From MADRE3 sp963718195 (GTDB lineage Bacteria > Desulfobacterota > Desulfobulbia > Desulfobulbales > Desulfocapsaceae), in assembly GCA_963718195.1 (NCBI GenBank), contig CAVQYQ010000005.1:248001-312000 (forward strand): a DNA stretch of 64,000 bases. The letters are read 5' to 3'. The first letter of the stretch is position 1. Each line of letters begins with the position of its first letter. Shown in pieces: positions 7,758-16,456 of the stretch. Position numbers and translations under genes: made by a program. The notes beneath the pieces are model-generated. The model was given only the letters and a program-made list of their open reading frames with translations, searched no databases and had not been told where the DNA came from.

Positions 7758-8936
7758 GTGTCTATTTTTGACAAATTTAAAAAAATATCAGAATCCAGCC
7801 AGCAACTGAAAGAAAAACAAAGCGATTTTTTTAATATTGTTATGGAGGCGACGCTTTCAGCCACAGAGGCTATTGTCAACGGTCGCCCAATGCTACTGGC
7901 CGGCACAAATAATTATTTAGGACTGACCTTTAACGAAGAATGTGTGCAAGCATCGTGTCAGGCAATTATCAAAGAGGGGACCGGTACTACCGGCTCAAGA
8001 ATGGCCAATGGGACTCTATCAGGTCATGTAGCCCTGGAACAAGAATTGTCTGATTTTTTTAATAAGAAAAAAACAATATTGTTTTCAACTGGTTATGTGG
8101 CAAATCTTTCGATACTGTCAACCCTCGCCGGACCCGGAGATGTGATTCTTCTGGATGCTGATTGCCATGCCAGTATATATGACGGATGTCGGTTGGGTGG
8201 CGCTGAAGTCATTCGTTTTAAACATAATGATCCTGCAGATCTTGAAAAACGTTTGAAGCGGCTTGAAAAGAAAAACACCAATGTCTTGATTGTGGTGGAG
8301 GGGATCTATAGCATGATGGGTGATCGGGCACCATTGTCAGAAATTGTCTCCCTTAAAAATAAATACGGAGCCTATCTCGTCGTAGACGAGGCTCACTCCC
8401 TTGGTGTTCTTGGGCAAAACGGACGCGGTTTGGCAGAGGAAGTAAACGTCGAGGACTCTGTTGATTTCGTCGTTGGCACTTTCAGCAAAAGTCTCGGTGC
8501 CATTGGCGGTTTTTGCAGCAGCAATCACCCAGAACTTGATCTCATACGTTATTCCAGCAGGCCCTACGTGTTTACTGCTTCTTCAGCTCCCTCAGCTATT
8601 GCCTCCACTCGCACCGCCCTGCAAATTATGAGTACCAGGCACGAGTTACGCCAGCAGCTCTGGGAGAATGCCAATACACTCTATCAGCGGCTCAAAGATC
8701 TTGGTTACAACGTAGGCCCTGAGCCGAGTCCAATTATCGCCATACTTTTCAGCGATATTGATAGGGCATTTTCCATATGGAATGGATTACTGGAACGTTC
8801 CATTTATGTGAATATGGTGCTACCTCCCGCCACCCCCGGTGGTGGTGCACTACTTCGCTGCAGCTTGAGCGCCGCTCATTCGAGGCAACAGGTCGAAAGA
8901 ATTGGTGATGCTTTCGCTTCGTTAAACATGCAGTAA
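7758..8936 (+). CDS. spt: Serine palmitoyltransferase-type alpha-oxoamine synthase
   Basis: The 392-residue PLP enzyme of the alpha-oxoamine synthase family shows the cofactor-stacking histidine (DADCHAS, H137), the DEAHS motif with Asp210, and the Schiff-base lysine in TFSKSLGAIGG (K244). The family includes serine palmitoyltransferase, KBL, BioF and ALAS. Direct linkage to a dedicated ACP, acyl-AMP ligase, CerR-like reductase and bCerS-like protein makes serine palmitoyltransferase by far the best reading. It would condense serine (or another small amino acid) with a fatty acyl thioester to 3-oxo-sphinganine in the cytoplasm. The GTG start is 2 bp after the ACP stop, so translation is probably coupled. 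No biotin genes are near to suggest BioF. Confidence 0.82.
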   Translation: MSIFDKFKKISESSQQLKEKQSDFFNIVMEATLSATEAIVNGRPMLLAGTNNYLGLTFNEECVQASCQAIIKEGTGTTGSRMANGTLSGHVALEQELSDFFNKKKTILFSTGYVANLSILSTLAGPGDVILLDADCHASIYDGCRLGGAEVIRFKHNDPADLEKRLKRLEKKNTNVLIVVEGIYSMMGDRAPLSEIVSLKNKYGAYLVVDEAHSLGVLGQNGRGLAEEVNVEDSVDFVVGTFSKSLGAIGGFCSSNHPELDLIRYSSRPYVFTASSAPSAIASTRTALQIMSTRHELRQQLWENANTLYQRLKDLGYNVGPEPSPIIAILFSDIDRAFSIWNGLLERSIYVNMVLPPATPGGGALLRCSLSAAHSRQQVERIGDAFASLNMQ

Positions 8937-8955
8937 AAGCTGACATAAAATAGCT

Positions 8956-10665
8956 GTGCGCCTCATTACTACCTTCTTCAAACGTTATCCGACCCAAAGC
9001 ATTATTGCTCTTCTGGCCATGCTTTTTGCCGGCCTGATTGAAGGATTTGGCTTGTCCATGTTGCTGCCATTGTTGAGCCTTGCCTTAAACAATCAGCAAA
9101 GCCCTGACACTGGTGCTTCTTCGTCTGAGTCAACTATCGAACAATTAGTCGGTGGCTTCTTTGACAGCCTTGGCATCTCTCCAACGATCGGCGTATTACT
9201 GGTATTTTTCGTTCTCAGTATCCTCTTTAAAGCCATTCTTGTCCTGCTGGCAAACAAACGAGTCGGATATATGGTTGCTCAGGTAGCGACAGATCTTCGT
9301 CTGGCTCTGCTTCATGGCTTGTTTGCCACCCGATGGGAATATTATGTTCATCAGCCTGTCGGTAAGTTCAGTAATGCCTTTGCCACTGAAGCTGCCCGGT
9401 CAGCAGTAGCTTACTCATTTGGCATGCGCGCCATAGCCCTGCTTTTACATGCAGTTGTCTATGCAGCCATTGCCCTGATCATAGCCTGGCAGGAAACCTT
9501 GATTACGCTCTGCGCTGGAGTATTGATCCTGTCAGTTTTACGACGACTTATAACCAAGGCCAAACTGGCAGGTAAACGTCAGACACATATACTCAAATCA
9601 GTTCTCGCCCTATTAACGGATACCCTGCAGTCTATAAAGCCTTTGAGGGCTATGTCCCGTGAAAACATGGCTATTTTGGTACTGCAGGGAGACACCAAAC
9701 GTTTGAACGAGGCTTTACAACGGGAGGTCTTCAGCAAGGAAGCTTTGAAAGCCTTGCAAGAGCCCCTGATCACTATCTTTTTCACCTTTGTGCTCTATGT
9801 GACAATGGTCTGGTGGAAAATTCCCTTGGCCACAGTTCTGGTCATGGTTTTTATGCTGGTGAAAATTTTGAAAACCTTGCAACGGGCTCAGAAAGAGTAT
9901 CAGTCCATGGTTATTGCAGAAAGCGCATACTGGTCGCTGCTGGCAAAGATAAAAGAGACCGAAAACGAAAAGGAAACCTATATCGGTACTCGTAAACCTT
10001 TGTTCAATGATTCAATCCGCCTGCAGGAAGTATGTTTTGCTTATGATGCACATCCTGTTTTGGAAAAGGCATCTTTACACTTTCCCAAAGGGTCCTTCTC
10101 GGCAATAATAGGTCATTCAGGTGCAGGAAAGACGACTGTTATTGACTTGATTACCGGCCTTTTGATTCCCCAGAAAGGTCACGTGTGGATAGACGATATT
10201 GAGTTGAGTATGATTGATCTGAAAGCCTGGCGCCGGATGATCGGTTATGTTCCTCAGGAAACATTGCTCTTGCATGATACAGTGTATGCAAATATAACTT
10301 TCGGGGATGCAACATTAACCGAAAAGGATGTGGAGAATGCGCTGCGTGATGCAGGTGCCTGGGAATTTGTTCAGGAGTTGACCGAAGGAATCCACACGAT
10401 CGTTGGCGAGCGGGGTAGCCGTGTCTCTGGCGGACAACGTCAGCGTATTACAATTGCCCGTGCTCTTGTGCATAAACCGGAATTGTTGATTCTGGATGAA
10501 GCGACAAGTGCACTGGACCCTGACAGTGAGGCTGCAATTTGTCAAACATTGTGTCACCTCAGTGATAAAGTTACTATTCTTGCAATATCACACCAGACAG
10601 CTTTGCTGGATGCTGCAGACAGGGCATATCGGCTGGAAAATGGGAGAGCACACATTATTAAGTAA
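8956..10665 (+). CDS. MsbA-like ABC exporter (fused permease-ATPase) in the sphingolipid cluster
   Basis: The 569-residue half-transporter has an N-terminal membrane domain with about six helices (first at residues 16-45, with others up to about 300) and a C-terminal ATPase: Walker A GHSGAGKTT near 387, Q-loop VPQE, signature SGGQRQR near 490, and Walker B LLILDEATSALD near 510. It probably works as a homodimer. The GTG start lies 19 bp after the serine palmitoyltransferase-type gene without an obvious Shine-Dalgarno sequence. A second MsbA-type gene (42372-44099) sits with LPS genes, so this copy is likely to flip another lipid, and the neighbours suggest a sphingolipid. The substrate is inferred, not shown. 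Confidence 0.8.
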   Translation: MRLITTFFKRYPTQSIIALLAMLFAGLIEGFGLSMLLPLLSLALNNQQSPDTGASSSESTIEQLVGGFFDSLGISPTIGVLLVFFVLSILFKAILVLLANKRVGYMVAQVATDLRLALLHGLFATRWEYYVHQPVGKFSNAFATEAARSAVAYSFGMRAIALLLHAVVYAAIALIIAWQETLITLCAGVLILSVLRRLITKAKLAGKRQTHILKSVLALLTDTLQSIKPLRAMSRENMAILVLQGDTKRLNEALQREVFSKEALKALQEPLITIFFTFVLYVTMVWWKIPLATVLVMVFMLVKILKTLQRAQKEYQSMVIAESAYWSLLAKIKETENEKETYIGTRKPLFNDSIRLQEVCFAYDAHPVLEKASLHFPKGSFSAIIGHSGAGKTTVIDLITGLLIPQKGHVWIDDIELSMIDLKAWRRMIGYVPQETLLLHDTVYANITFGDATLTEKDVENALRDAGAWEFVQELTEGIHTIVGERGSRVSGGQRQRITIARALVHKPELLILDEATSALDPDSEAAICQTLCHLSDKVTILAISHQTALLDAADRAYRLENGRAHIIK

Positions 10666-10996
10666 TCATAGTGTCGAGTGGTTTGCATCCTGAAACCCTA
10701 GTAGTTTTTCAGTACTTCTTTGAGGGGTTTGGGTATAGATAAAACACAACATTTTAAACATATAAGTATCTTTGTTAAGGTGAATTGGCAAATATCCCGT
10801 TCATTGGGGTTAGGTGAAATAGGTGGGGTTGTTACTGAATTCGTGGAGGACACGATCGGACAATGTTGATTACGCACTCCTCTGATATTCTCTGAGATGT
10901 TTCGAGGTAGTGATTATTTTCGGTATTGCTTTATATCAAATGAGCAGATTGGTCATGAACAGGGCCAGTTAAAATAACAGACAATAGATATATTTT
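10666..10996. other. 331-bp intergenic region, nothing assigned
   Basis: There is no gene in either strand. A weak, long-looped pairing (AAACCC near 10693 and GGGTTT near 10735) is too poor to call a terminator. A promoter for the following nucleotidyltransferase gene is likely but not identifiable. Confidence 0.4.
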
Positions 10997-11758
10997 ATGA
11001 AGGTTATTATATTAAGCGCAGGGCAGGGCAAACGGTTATTGCCACACACGGCCAAGGACCCAAAGTGCCTTTTGAGCATCCAAGGGAAAACAATTCTTGA
11101 GTGGCAGATAAGTGAGTTACATAAATGTGGTATCGATCAAATAACCGTGGTTACTGGATACGGCGCAGAAAAGGTTGACACGCTTTTACAGCAGAAATAT
11201 GGAATTCAAGATATAAAGACCTATCTGAATTCTGATTATGCAGTAACTGACAACCTTGTTAGTTGCTGGAAAGTGCGTGATGAGATGAATGAAGATTTCA
11301 TCCTGTTAAACGGCGATACCTTATTTGAAGCCGAAGTTATTAAAACGCTGCTCGCATCTCCAGAGACCCCGATAACCGTAACCATTAGCCACAAAGATCT
11401 GTATGATGCAGACGACATGAAGGTGTGCCTGGCTGGAACCCGACTTCTCAACATCGGCAAAAATCTTCTCAGTGAGCGCACCCATGGTGAATCCATAGGC
11501 ATGATATTGTTCCGTAATGATGGACCAGCACTCTTTCGCAGCGGTCTTCAGAAGGCCATAAGTGAAGTACAAACCACCCACAAATGGTACCTCTCAGTTA
11601 TTGATGCTATTGCCCAGAAAAAGACAGTATTAACATGTTCGATCAGAGGATTATCATGGTGTGAGGTAGACTACCCGGCAGATCTCATAGATGCTGAAAA
11701 GGTCGTTAAATCTCTGACAGTCAATAGCAGTTCTGAAAATCCGGTAAAAGCTTTTTAA
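10997..11758 (+). CDS. LicC/IPCT-like phospho-alcohol cytidylyltransferase family protein
   Basis: The 253-residue nucleotidyltransferase has a canonical NTP loop (ILSAGQGKRLLP, residues 5-16), KCLLSIQGKTILEWQI for substrate binding, the SDYAVTDNLVSCW segment, LLNGDTLFE as the metal-binding D-x-x region near 100, and a closing WCEVDYPADLIDAE, all typical of LicC-type phosphocholine and inositol-1-phosphate cytidylyltransferases. It would make a CDP-alcohol from CTP and a phosphorylated head-group alcohol. A CDP-alcohol phosphatidyltransferase is encoded 3.5 kb downstream (15220), so both may serve one head-group pathway. It precedes lptF by 90 bp on the same strand. A sugar-1-phosphate substrate cannot be ruled out. 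Confidence 0.7.
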   Translation: MKVIILSAGQGKRLLPHTAKDPKCLLSIQGKTILEWQISELHKCGIDQITVVTGYGAEKVDTLLQQKYGIQDIKTYLNSDYAVTDNLVSCWKVRDEMNEDFILLNGDTLFEAEVIKTLLASPETPITVTISHKDLYDADDMKVCLAGTRLLNIGKNLLSERTHGESIGMILFRNDGPALFRSGLQKAISEVQTTHKWYLSVIDAIAQKKTVLTCSIRGLSWCEVDYPADLIDAEKVVKSLTVNSSSENPVKAF

Positions 11759-11848
11759 CGACAAAAAAGGTGTAGTACTAGAAAATATTGGTGCTCCCTG
11801 ATCCTTAACACAGGCGTTATCATGAGCATTTCAACCAATGGGTAGGAT

Positions 11849-12925
11849 ATGATTATTGAGCGTTATATCATACGTGAAATAGTTAAACCTACTGTGACAA
11901 TCTGTACGGTGCTGGTGTTTGTTTTTGGCTGTTATATGTCCACCCGCTACGGAGAAGATGCTGTCCATGGCATGTTGCCGGGTATTTCAGTACTGAAGCT
12001 CATATTACTCCGTATCGTTATCGCGCTTGAGGTGCTGTTGCCGACCACTCTTTACTTGTCTGTTGTGATCGCTCTTGGCCGATTATACAGGGACGCAGAG
12101 CTGACAGCGATGTTTGCCTGCGGGATAAGTATGGCAAGAGTGATAAAATCTGTTTTTATTGTCTCTCTTGTCAGCGGTTTAATTGTGATGTGCTTATCAC
12201 TTTTCATTCGTCCCTGGGCCTGGAATCAGTTTTTTGAGATAAAAGCACACGCAGAAGCCAATTTTGATCTTACCAGAATGAAAAGTGGGACTTTTTATGA
12301 AATCAGCGGCGGTGAGAGGGTCATCTTCGCTGAAAAAGTTAATCAGCAGGAAAATGTGGCCAAACGTGTTTTCATCCAGACCAAAAAAGAAGACGCCATA
12401 CAGATTATCTACACGGATCAGACCCGGCAATTCATGGATGAGGTTACCGGCACACCATTGCTCTCTTCCAACGAAGGTCGACTCTATGAATTTGGTAGTC
12501 ACGATGAAACGGATTTGATACTGGCGTTTGAACAGGCATCCATACACCTGGCACCCAGAGACGATATAGACCGTGAATACAAGGTTAAATCCGTTGCGAC
12601 CAAAATGCTCATGGATTCTGATGATCTGGAGGAGATAGCAGAACTGCAATGGCGCTTTATAGCCCCGCTTTCAACCATTCTCCTTGCACTTCTGGCTGTA
12701 CCCTTGAGCAACTCAGCCCCCCGTCAGGGCAAATATGTAAAGGCTCCAGTGGCAATATTGGTTTTTGCCGTTTACTACAACTTCAGTGCATTAACCAAAA
12801 AATGGGTGGCACAGGGGGTTATTGGAACGGTTCCTGGTATTTGGTGGGGGCAGATTTTGCTGGCGGCTTTGATAATCTTATTTCTCTGGCGCACGTTTTT
12901 TTCAATTTATTTGCGTAGGCGATAA
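11849..12925 (+). CDS. lptF: LptF-family permease
   Basis: The 358-residue membrane protein fits the YjgP/YjgQ family: opening MIIERYIIREIVKPT amphipathic segment and TM1, three N-terminal helices, a periplasmic beta-jellyroll domain at about residues 135-260, and three C-terminal helices. Length is close to E. coli LptF (about 366). Family members pair with LptG and the ATPase LptB2 to extract a lipid from the inner membrane and pass it to LptC. It is followed after 8 bp by lptG. Being embedded among sphingolipid genes, it may be a paralogue devoted to that lipid rather than LPS; whether the genome has a second copy cannot be seen here. Confidence 0.85.
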   Translation: MIIERYIIREIVKPTVTICTVLVFVFGCYMSTRYGEDAVHGMLPGISVLKLILLRIVIALEVLLPTTLYLSVVIALGRLYRDAELTAMFACGISMARVIKSVFIVSLVSGLIVMCLSLFIRPWAWNQFFEIKAHAEANFDLTRMKSGTFYEISGGERVIFAEKVNQQENVAKRVFIQTKKEDAIQIIYTDQTRQFMDEVTGTPLLSSNEGRLYEFGSHDETDLILAFEQASIHLAPRDDIDREYKVKSVATKMLMDSDDLEEIAELQWRFIAPLSTILLALLAVPLSNSAPRQGKYVKAPVAILVFAVYYNFSALTKKWVAQGVIGTVPGIWWGQILLAALIILFLWRTFFSIYLRRR

Positions 12926-12933
12926 TTGCAGCA

Positions 12934-14001
12934 ATGCGAATACTCGATATCTATATAGGCAGGTGCTTTTTAAATTATTTTTTTCTGATCATTCTCATTC
13001 TGATGGTTCTTTTCAGTTTGTTTGAGCTGCTTTCTCAGCTAGATGATGTGGGTAAAGGAAGTTATCGTTTAAATGACGCTTTTGCCTTCGTGGCCCTAAC
13101 CCTTCCTAAACGTCTGCTCGACTTAATGCCTATCGGGACGCTGCTCGGTGGAATCCTCGCATTGGGCTTGATGGCAGATCATGGTGAACTGGTAGCCATG
13201 GAAGCCTCGGGCGTATCAATTTTGCGAATATGTACAGCTGTGCTTGTGACAGGCGTTCTCTTAATAGTGATATCCGGTATTCTTGCGGAACTGGTCGTGC
13301 CGGGTATGGAGCAGTTGGCACGTAAATCCCGGGCGAAATCACTGTCAGCCCCCGGCATTACCTTGACTCAGCAGGGCTTCTGGGCCCGTCGAGGGAACGC
13401 TTTCATCCATGTGGATAAGATGTTAAGTGAAGGAGTTGCAGCAAACATCGATATCTTTGAATTTGATGAGGATGGTCGTTTGCAGATCTTTTCCCATGCA
13501 CAAAAAGCTACCTTACAAAATAACAGGCAATGGGTTCTTGAAGATATCACTGAAAAACTGATCGCCGACAATGAGGTTACCACGCAGAACATAGAGACAA
13601 TGACGATAGATTCTTTTTTAAGTTCCTATCAGGTAAGTATTCTGGAACTTCCACCATACAGTCTGTCGACGCCGGACCTCATTCGTTACATTGGGGCATT
13701 ACGGCAGACTGGTCAGAATGCTGCCCAGTATTCAGTAGCTCTATGGAGAAAAATCACTGTACCTTTGACAACCGGAGCGATGGTTTTGCTTTCACTGAGC
13801 TTTGTTTTTGGTGCAACGCGCGGTAACAGTCCAGGGTACCGTATAACTCTGGGTGCATTTATTGGTATTGTTTTATATTTTGCCGATCAGATACTCATGC
13901 AATGGGGGATGCTGCTCAACCTGAATCCATTCATTACCGCTATGCTTCCGGTGCTGTTAATTTCAATTACCGCTCTTGCCAGACTGCGCAAAGTTTTTTA
14001 A
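12934..14001 (+). CDS. lptG: LptG-family permease
   Basis: The 355-residue product has the LptG layout: MRILDIYIGRCFL start, TM helices near residues 12-35, 60-85 and 100-125, a periplasmic jellyroll at about 135-260, and three helices to the C-terminus. The LLGGILALGLMADHGELVAMEASG stretch around 70-90 is the coupling-helix region that contacts LptB in this family. It lies 8 bp after lptF and is almost certainly co-transcribed with it. It would form the heterodimeric permease with LptF. It is convergent with the phosphatase gene at 14137. Confidence 0.85.
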   Translation: MRILDIYIGRCFLNYFFLIILILMVLFSLFELLSQLDDVGKGSYRLNDAFAFVALTLPKRLLDLMPIGTLLGGILALGLMADHGELVAMEASGVSILRICTAVLVTGVLLIVISGILAELVVPGMEQLARKSRAKSLSAPGITLTQQGFWARRGNAFIHVDKMLSEGVAANIDIFEFDEDGRLQIFSHAQKATLQNNRQWVLEDITEKLIADNEVTTQNIETMTIDSFLSSYQVSILELPPYSLSTPDLIRYIGALRQTGQNAAQYSVALWRKITVPLTTGAMVLLSLSFVFGATRGNSPGYRITLGAFIGIVLYFADQILMQWGMLLNLNPFITAMLPVLLISITALARLRKVF

Positions 14002-14136
14002 CCCGCTCAAGGGAGCACTTTCTAGCCCATCCTTGCATGACATACCTACCTTCAGAAAAGCATTTAAGTCAACAAAAACAAGAGAATGATATGTAAGGTA
14101 CTCGTGGTAGACTGTTCCTTGCCGATGGTGCACTGG

Positions 14137-15138
14137 TCAAGCAGGAAAAGAAAAGTCTTCTTGCCTGTCACTAATAAATCGTTGCAGCTCTAAGGAAAAG
14201 ACCCGTTCTTCGCGATGGACCTTCCAGCCTGCCGCTGCAGAAAATATTGTATAGAGGTAATAGCGGGACAAACGTTCTGCTTGAGGTCCAAGAGACGATA
14301 TGGATGGTGCTCCCATGGCAGGGATTAATCCTGAAGGAGTCTTCAGTGTGTTCTGGGATGTTCTATGAGCGTGGCCAAACAATACCAGTTCCGCTCCATA
14401 ACGCTCCAGCATTGTGCGTAGAGACGCGGCATCGGTCAAGCTCTTTCGTCGGCTAACGACACCGTGTACCGGTGGGTGGTGGATAAGTATGATGCGGAAA
14501 AGATGTCTTTGAGAAAGATGCTTTAAAATAATTTCCAGTTTATTCAGCTGATCACAGCCAATATTCCCTGTGGCAAGATGTGGTGCACAGGGATAGGCTG
14601 TATTAATGCCAATTAAGGCGATCTGATTGCGTACTCTGAGGGTTGGAAAAAGCCCGTTCAGGCTGTCAATGAATTCGGCAGGTTGATCATGCCCATCACC
14701 AACCATATAATCCAGCCAGTGTGCAAAGGTAGCAGACCAACCCGTTTTTACATAGGTGTCATGGTTACCCGGAATAACGGTGACCTTGTCTGCTGTGCCG
14801 AGGGTTTGCAGCCACTCATGGGCCGTCTTAAATTCACCTGTCAGTCCGATTTGGGTCAAATCGCCGGTGATTGCAATGTGGTCAGGTTTTGATCGTTGCA
14901 AGTCTTTATGGAGAATGGTAAGAAGCTCATAACTGTGCTCAAACTGACGCTTTAACTTCCATCGTAGATAACCCAGAAACCGTTTGCTGAGAAAGTCTTT
15001 TCTGCCCATCTGATCAACACAGGAAAAATGAGGATCGGAAAGATGTGCAAGGACAAAACGCTTACCGGAGGTCGTATCTCGAGATGATCGGTCGGCAATG
15101 CGATTGCACTGTCCGCTCTTTTGGGAAGTTAAAACCAT
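14137..15138 (-). CDS. Calcineurin-like metallophosphoesterase
   Basis: The 333-residue protein has all the metallophosphoesterase motifs in order: SDPHF (D-x-H) near residue 34, GDLT near 88, GNHD near 125, IHHPP near 215, and GHAH near 255. These ligate a two-metal centre that cleaves phosphomono- or diesters. It resembles Icc/CpdA-type cyclic-nucleotide phosphodiesterases, but has an additional basic region (RFLGYLRWKLKRQFEH) that may touch membranes. Because it is divergent from the CDP-alcohol phosphatidyltransferase gene (81 bp between starts), a role in removing a phosphate from a lipid intermediate is a fair guess. A cAMP phosphodiesterase is the main alternative. Confidence 0.8.
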   Translation of the reverse strand: MVLTSQKSGQCNRIADRSSRDTTSGKRFVLAHLSDPHFSCVDQMGRKDFLSKRFLGYLRWKLKRQFEHSYELLTILHKDLQRSKPDHIAITGDLTQIGLTGEFKTAHEWLQTLGTADKVTVIPGNHDTYVKTGWSATFAHWLDYMVGDGHDQPAEFIDSLNGLFPTLRVRNQIALIGINTAYPCAPHLATGNIGCDQLNKLEIILKHLSQRHLFRIILIHHPPVHGVVSRRKSLTDAASLRTMLERYGAELVLFGHAHRTSQNTLKTPSGLIPAMGAPSISSLGPQAERLSRYYLYTIFSAAAGWKVHREERVFSLELQRFISDRQEDFSFPA

Positions 15139-15219
15139 GGGCTACCTATACAAAATGGAATTGTTTTATGCAAAGCCCTATTTTTGTAACTCCACCATTA
15201 ATTCAATATTAGTGACTCT

Positions 15220-16419
15220 ATGAGATTATTTCTCTATATATCGAATGAGTGCCCAGTTAAAATCTGGGGTCTGTCATCTGAAGACCGGATTGAAAGGGTT
15301 TTAAAGGCAACCGGAATAAAACGTATCACTTCAGAAAAATTCACAACTCTGACGAAAGACGATGCTGTCTTGATGGTGCGGGGGGACTATTTATTTGATG
15401 ATCGGTTGATAAACTACCTGGCTGTTACACCAAACATTATCCTGCAGATGGAAGAAGGGCCACAGGGGACTGCAGTTGCGGCAAATGTTCCTGGTAATCT
15501 TGGTTTGCAAGCTCTAGAGTTGATGGAGAAGGGTAGTACCGCCACCTTGCCGGATGTGCTGATCCAGACTCCAGCCACCATATCGATCTCTTTCCAGCAG
15601 AAGCTGCGCAAGTTTGAACCGCCTTTCGTGCTGCCAATCTCTGAGCCAGCGAAAGCGGATCTGGAACGGCGACTTTTTGACTGGTCATATAAAGGCATTA
15701 CCGATTTAGTGACAAAATGGGCATGGCCCCGTCCGGCCCGCTGGGCTGTCAGCCACTGTGTTCGCCTCGGTATTCGGCCAAATCATGTTACCTTGGTCGG
15801 CCTTTTGCTGGTTATACTTTCTGGAATCTTATTTGCCAATGGTTACTATGGATGGGGGCTGCTGGCCGGATGGCTTATGACGTTTCTGGATACTGTGGAC
15901 GGTAAGTTGGCTCGCGTAACGGTGACCTCCAGTAATTTCGGTCATTATTTTGATCACCTTATAGACCTTATTCATCCGCCGATCTGGTATATCTTGTGGG
16001 GTCTTGGTTTAACCGCAGCCCAGCTTACCGGCCTGGGTTTCTCGTTGAGCACCCTTTTTTCTTTAATAATGATTGCTTATGTTGCTGGGCGTCTTGTTGA
16101 AGGGTCATTTAAGTGGTTTCTGGGTGCTAGCTTTGGTATATTTTGCTGGAAGCCGATTGATTCATATTTCAGACTAATAACTGCCAGACGCAATCCCAAT
16201 ATGATTTTTTTAACCATAAGTGTTTTTGCTGGCCGCCCAGAGCTGGGGCTTCTGGCTGTTACTTTCTGGACGGTGGCAACAAGTCTCTTTCTTCTTGGTC
16301 GATTAGCACTGGCAGGGTATGCTCGGTTCGGTACAGGCCCCTTGAGATCCTGGCTGTCTGATGCCGACAAGCCCATCTATGAAAGCTCACTTGCTGTGCG
16401 TTTGTTTACCACAAAATAG
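15220..16419 (+). CDS. CDP-alcohol phosphatidyltransferase with an N-terminal degenerate GT-A-like domain
   Basis: The 399-residue protein has two parts. Residues 1-155 resemble the second half of a nucleotidyltransferase-like fold (VLMVRGDYLFDDRLINYL near 50-67) but lack a nucleotide-binding loop. Residues 160-390 are a membrane CDP-alcohol phosphotransferase with the complete catalytic motif D-x2-DG-x2-AR-x8-G-x3-D-x3-D at D224, D227, G228, A231, R232, G241, D245 and D249. The layout resembles IPCT/DIPPS-type enzymes, in which a nucleotidyltransferase domain precedes the transferase. It would join a CDP-activated lipid or alcohol to a phosphorylated or free alcohol. It is followed after 37 bp by a lipid kinase gene. 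Candidate for sphingolipid head-group transfer; the substrate is not defined. Confidence 0.8.
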   Translation: MRLFLYISNECPVKIWGLSSEDRIERVLKATGIKRITSEKFTTLTKDDAVLMVRGDYLFDDRLINYLAVTPNIILQMEEGPQGTAVAANVPGNLGLQALELMEKGSTATLPDVLIQTPATISISFQQKLRKFEPPFVLPISEPAKADLERRLFDWSYKGITDLVTKWAWPRPARWAVSHCVRLGIRPNHVTLVGLLLVILSGILFANGYYGWGLLAGWLMTFLDTVDGKLARVTVTSSNFGHYFDHLIDLIHPPIWYILWGLGLTAAQLTGLGFSLSTLFSLIMIAYVAGRLVEGSFKWFLGASFGIFCWKPIDSYFRLITARRNPNMIFLTISVFAGRPELGLLAVTFWTVATSLFLLGRLALAGYARFGTGPLRSWLSDADKPIYESSLAVRLFTTK

Positions 16420-16456
16420 GTGAGAAACGCTTAGCTTCTAGACCACCGCGACTATT

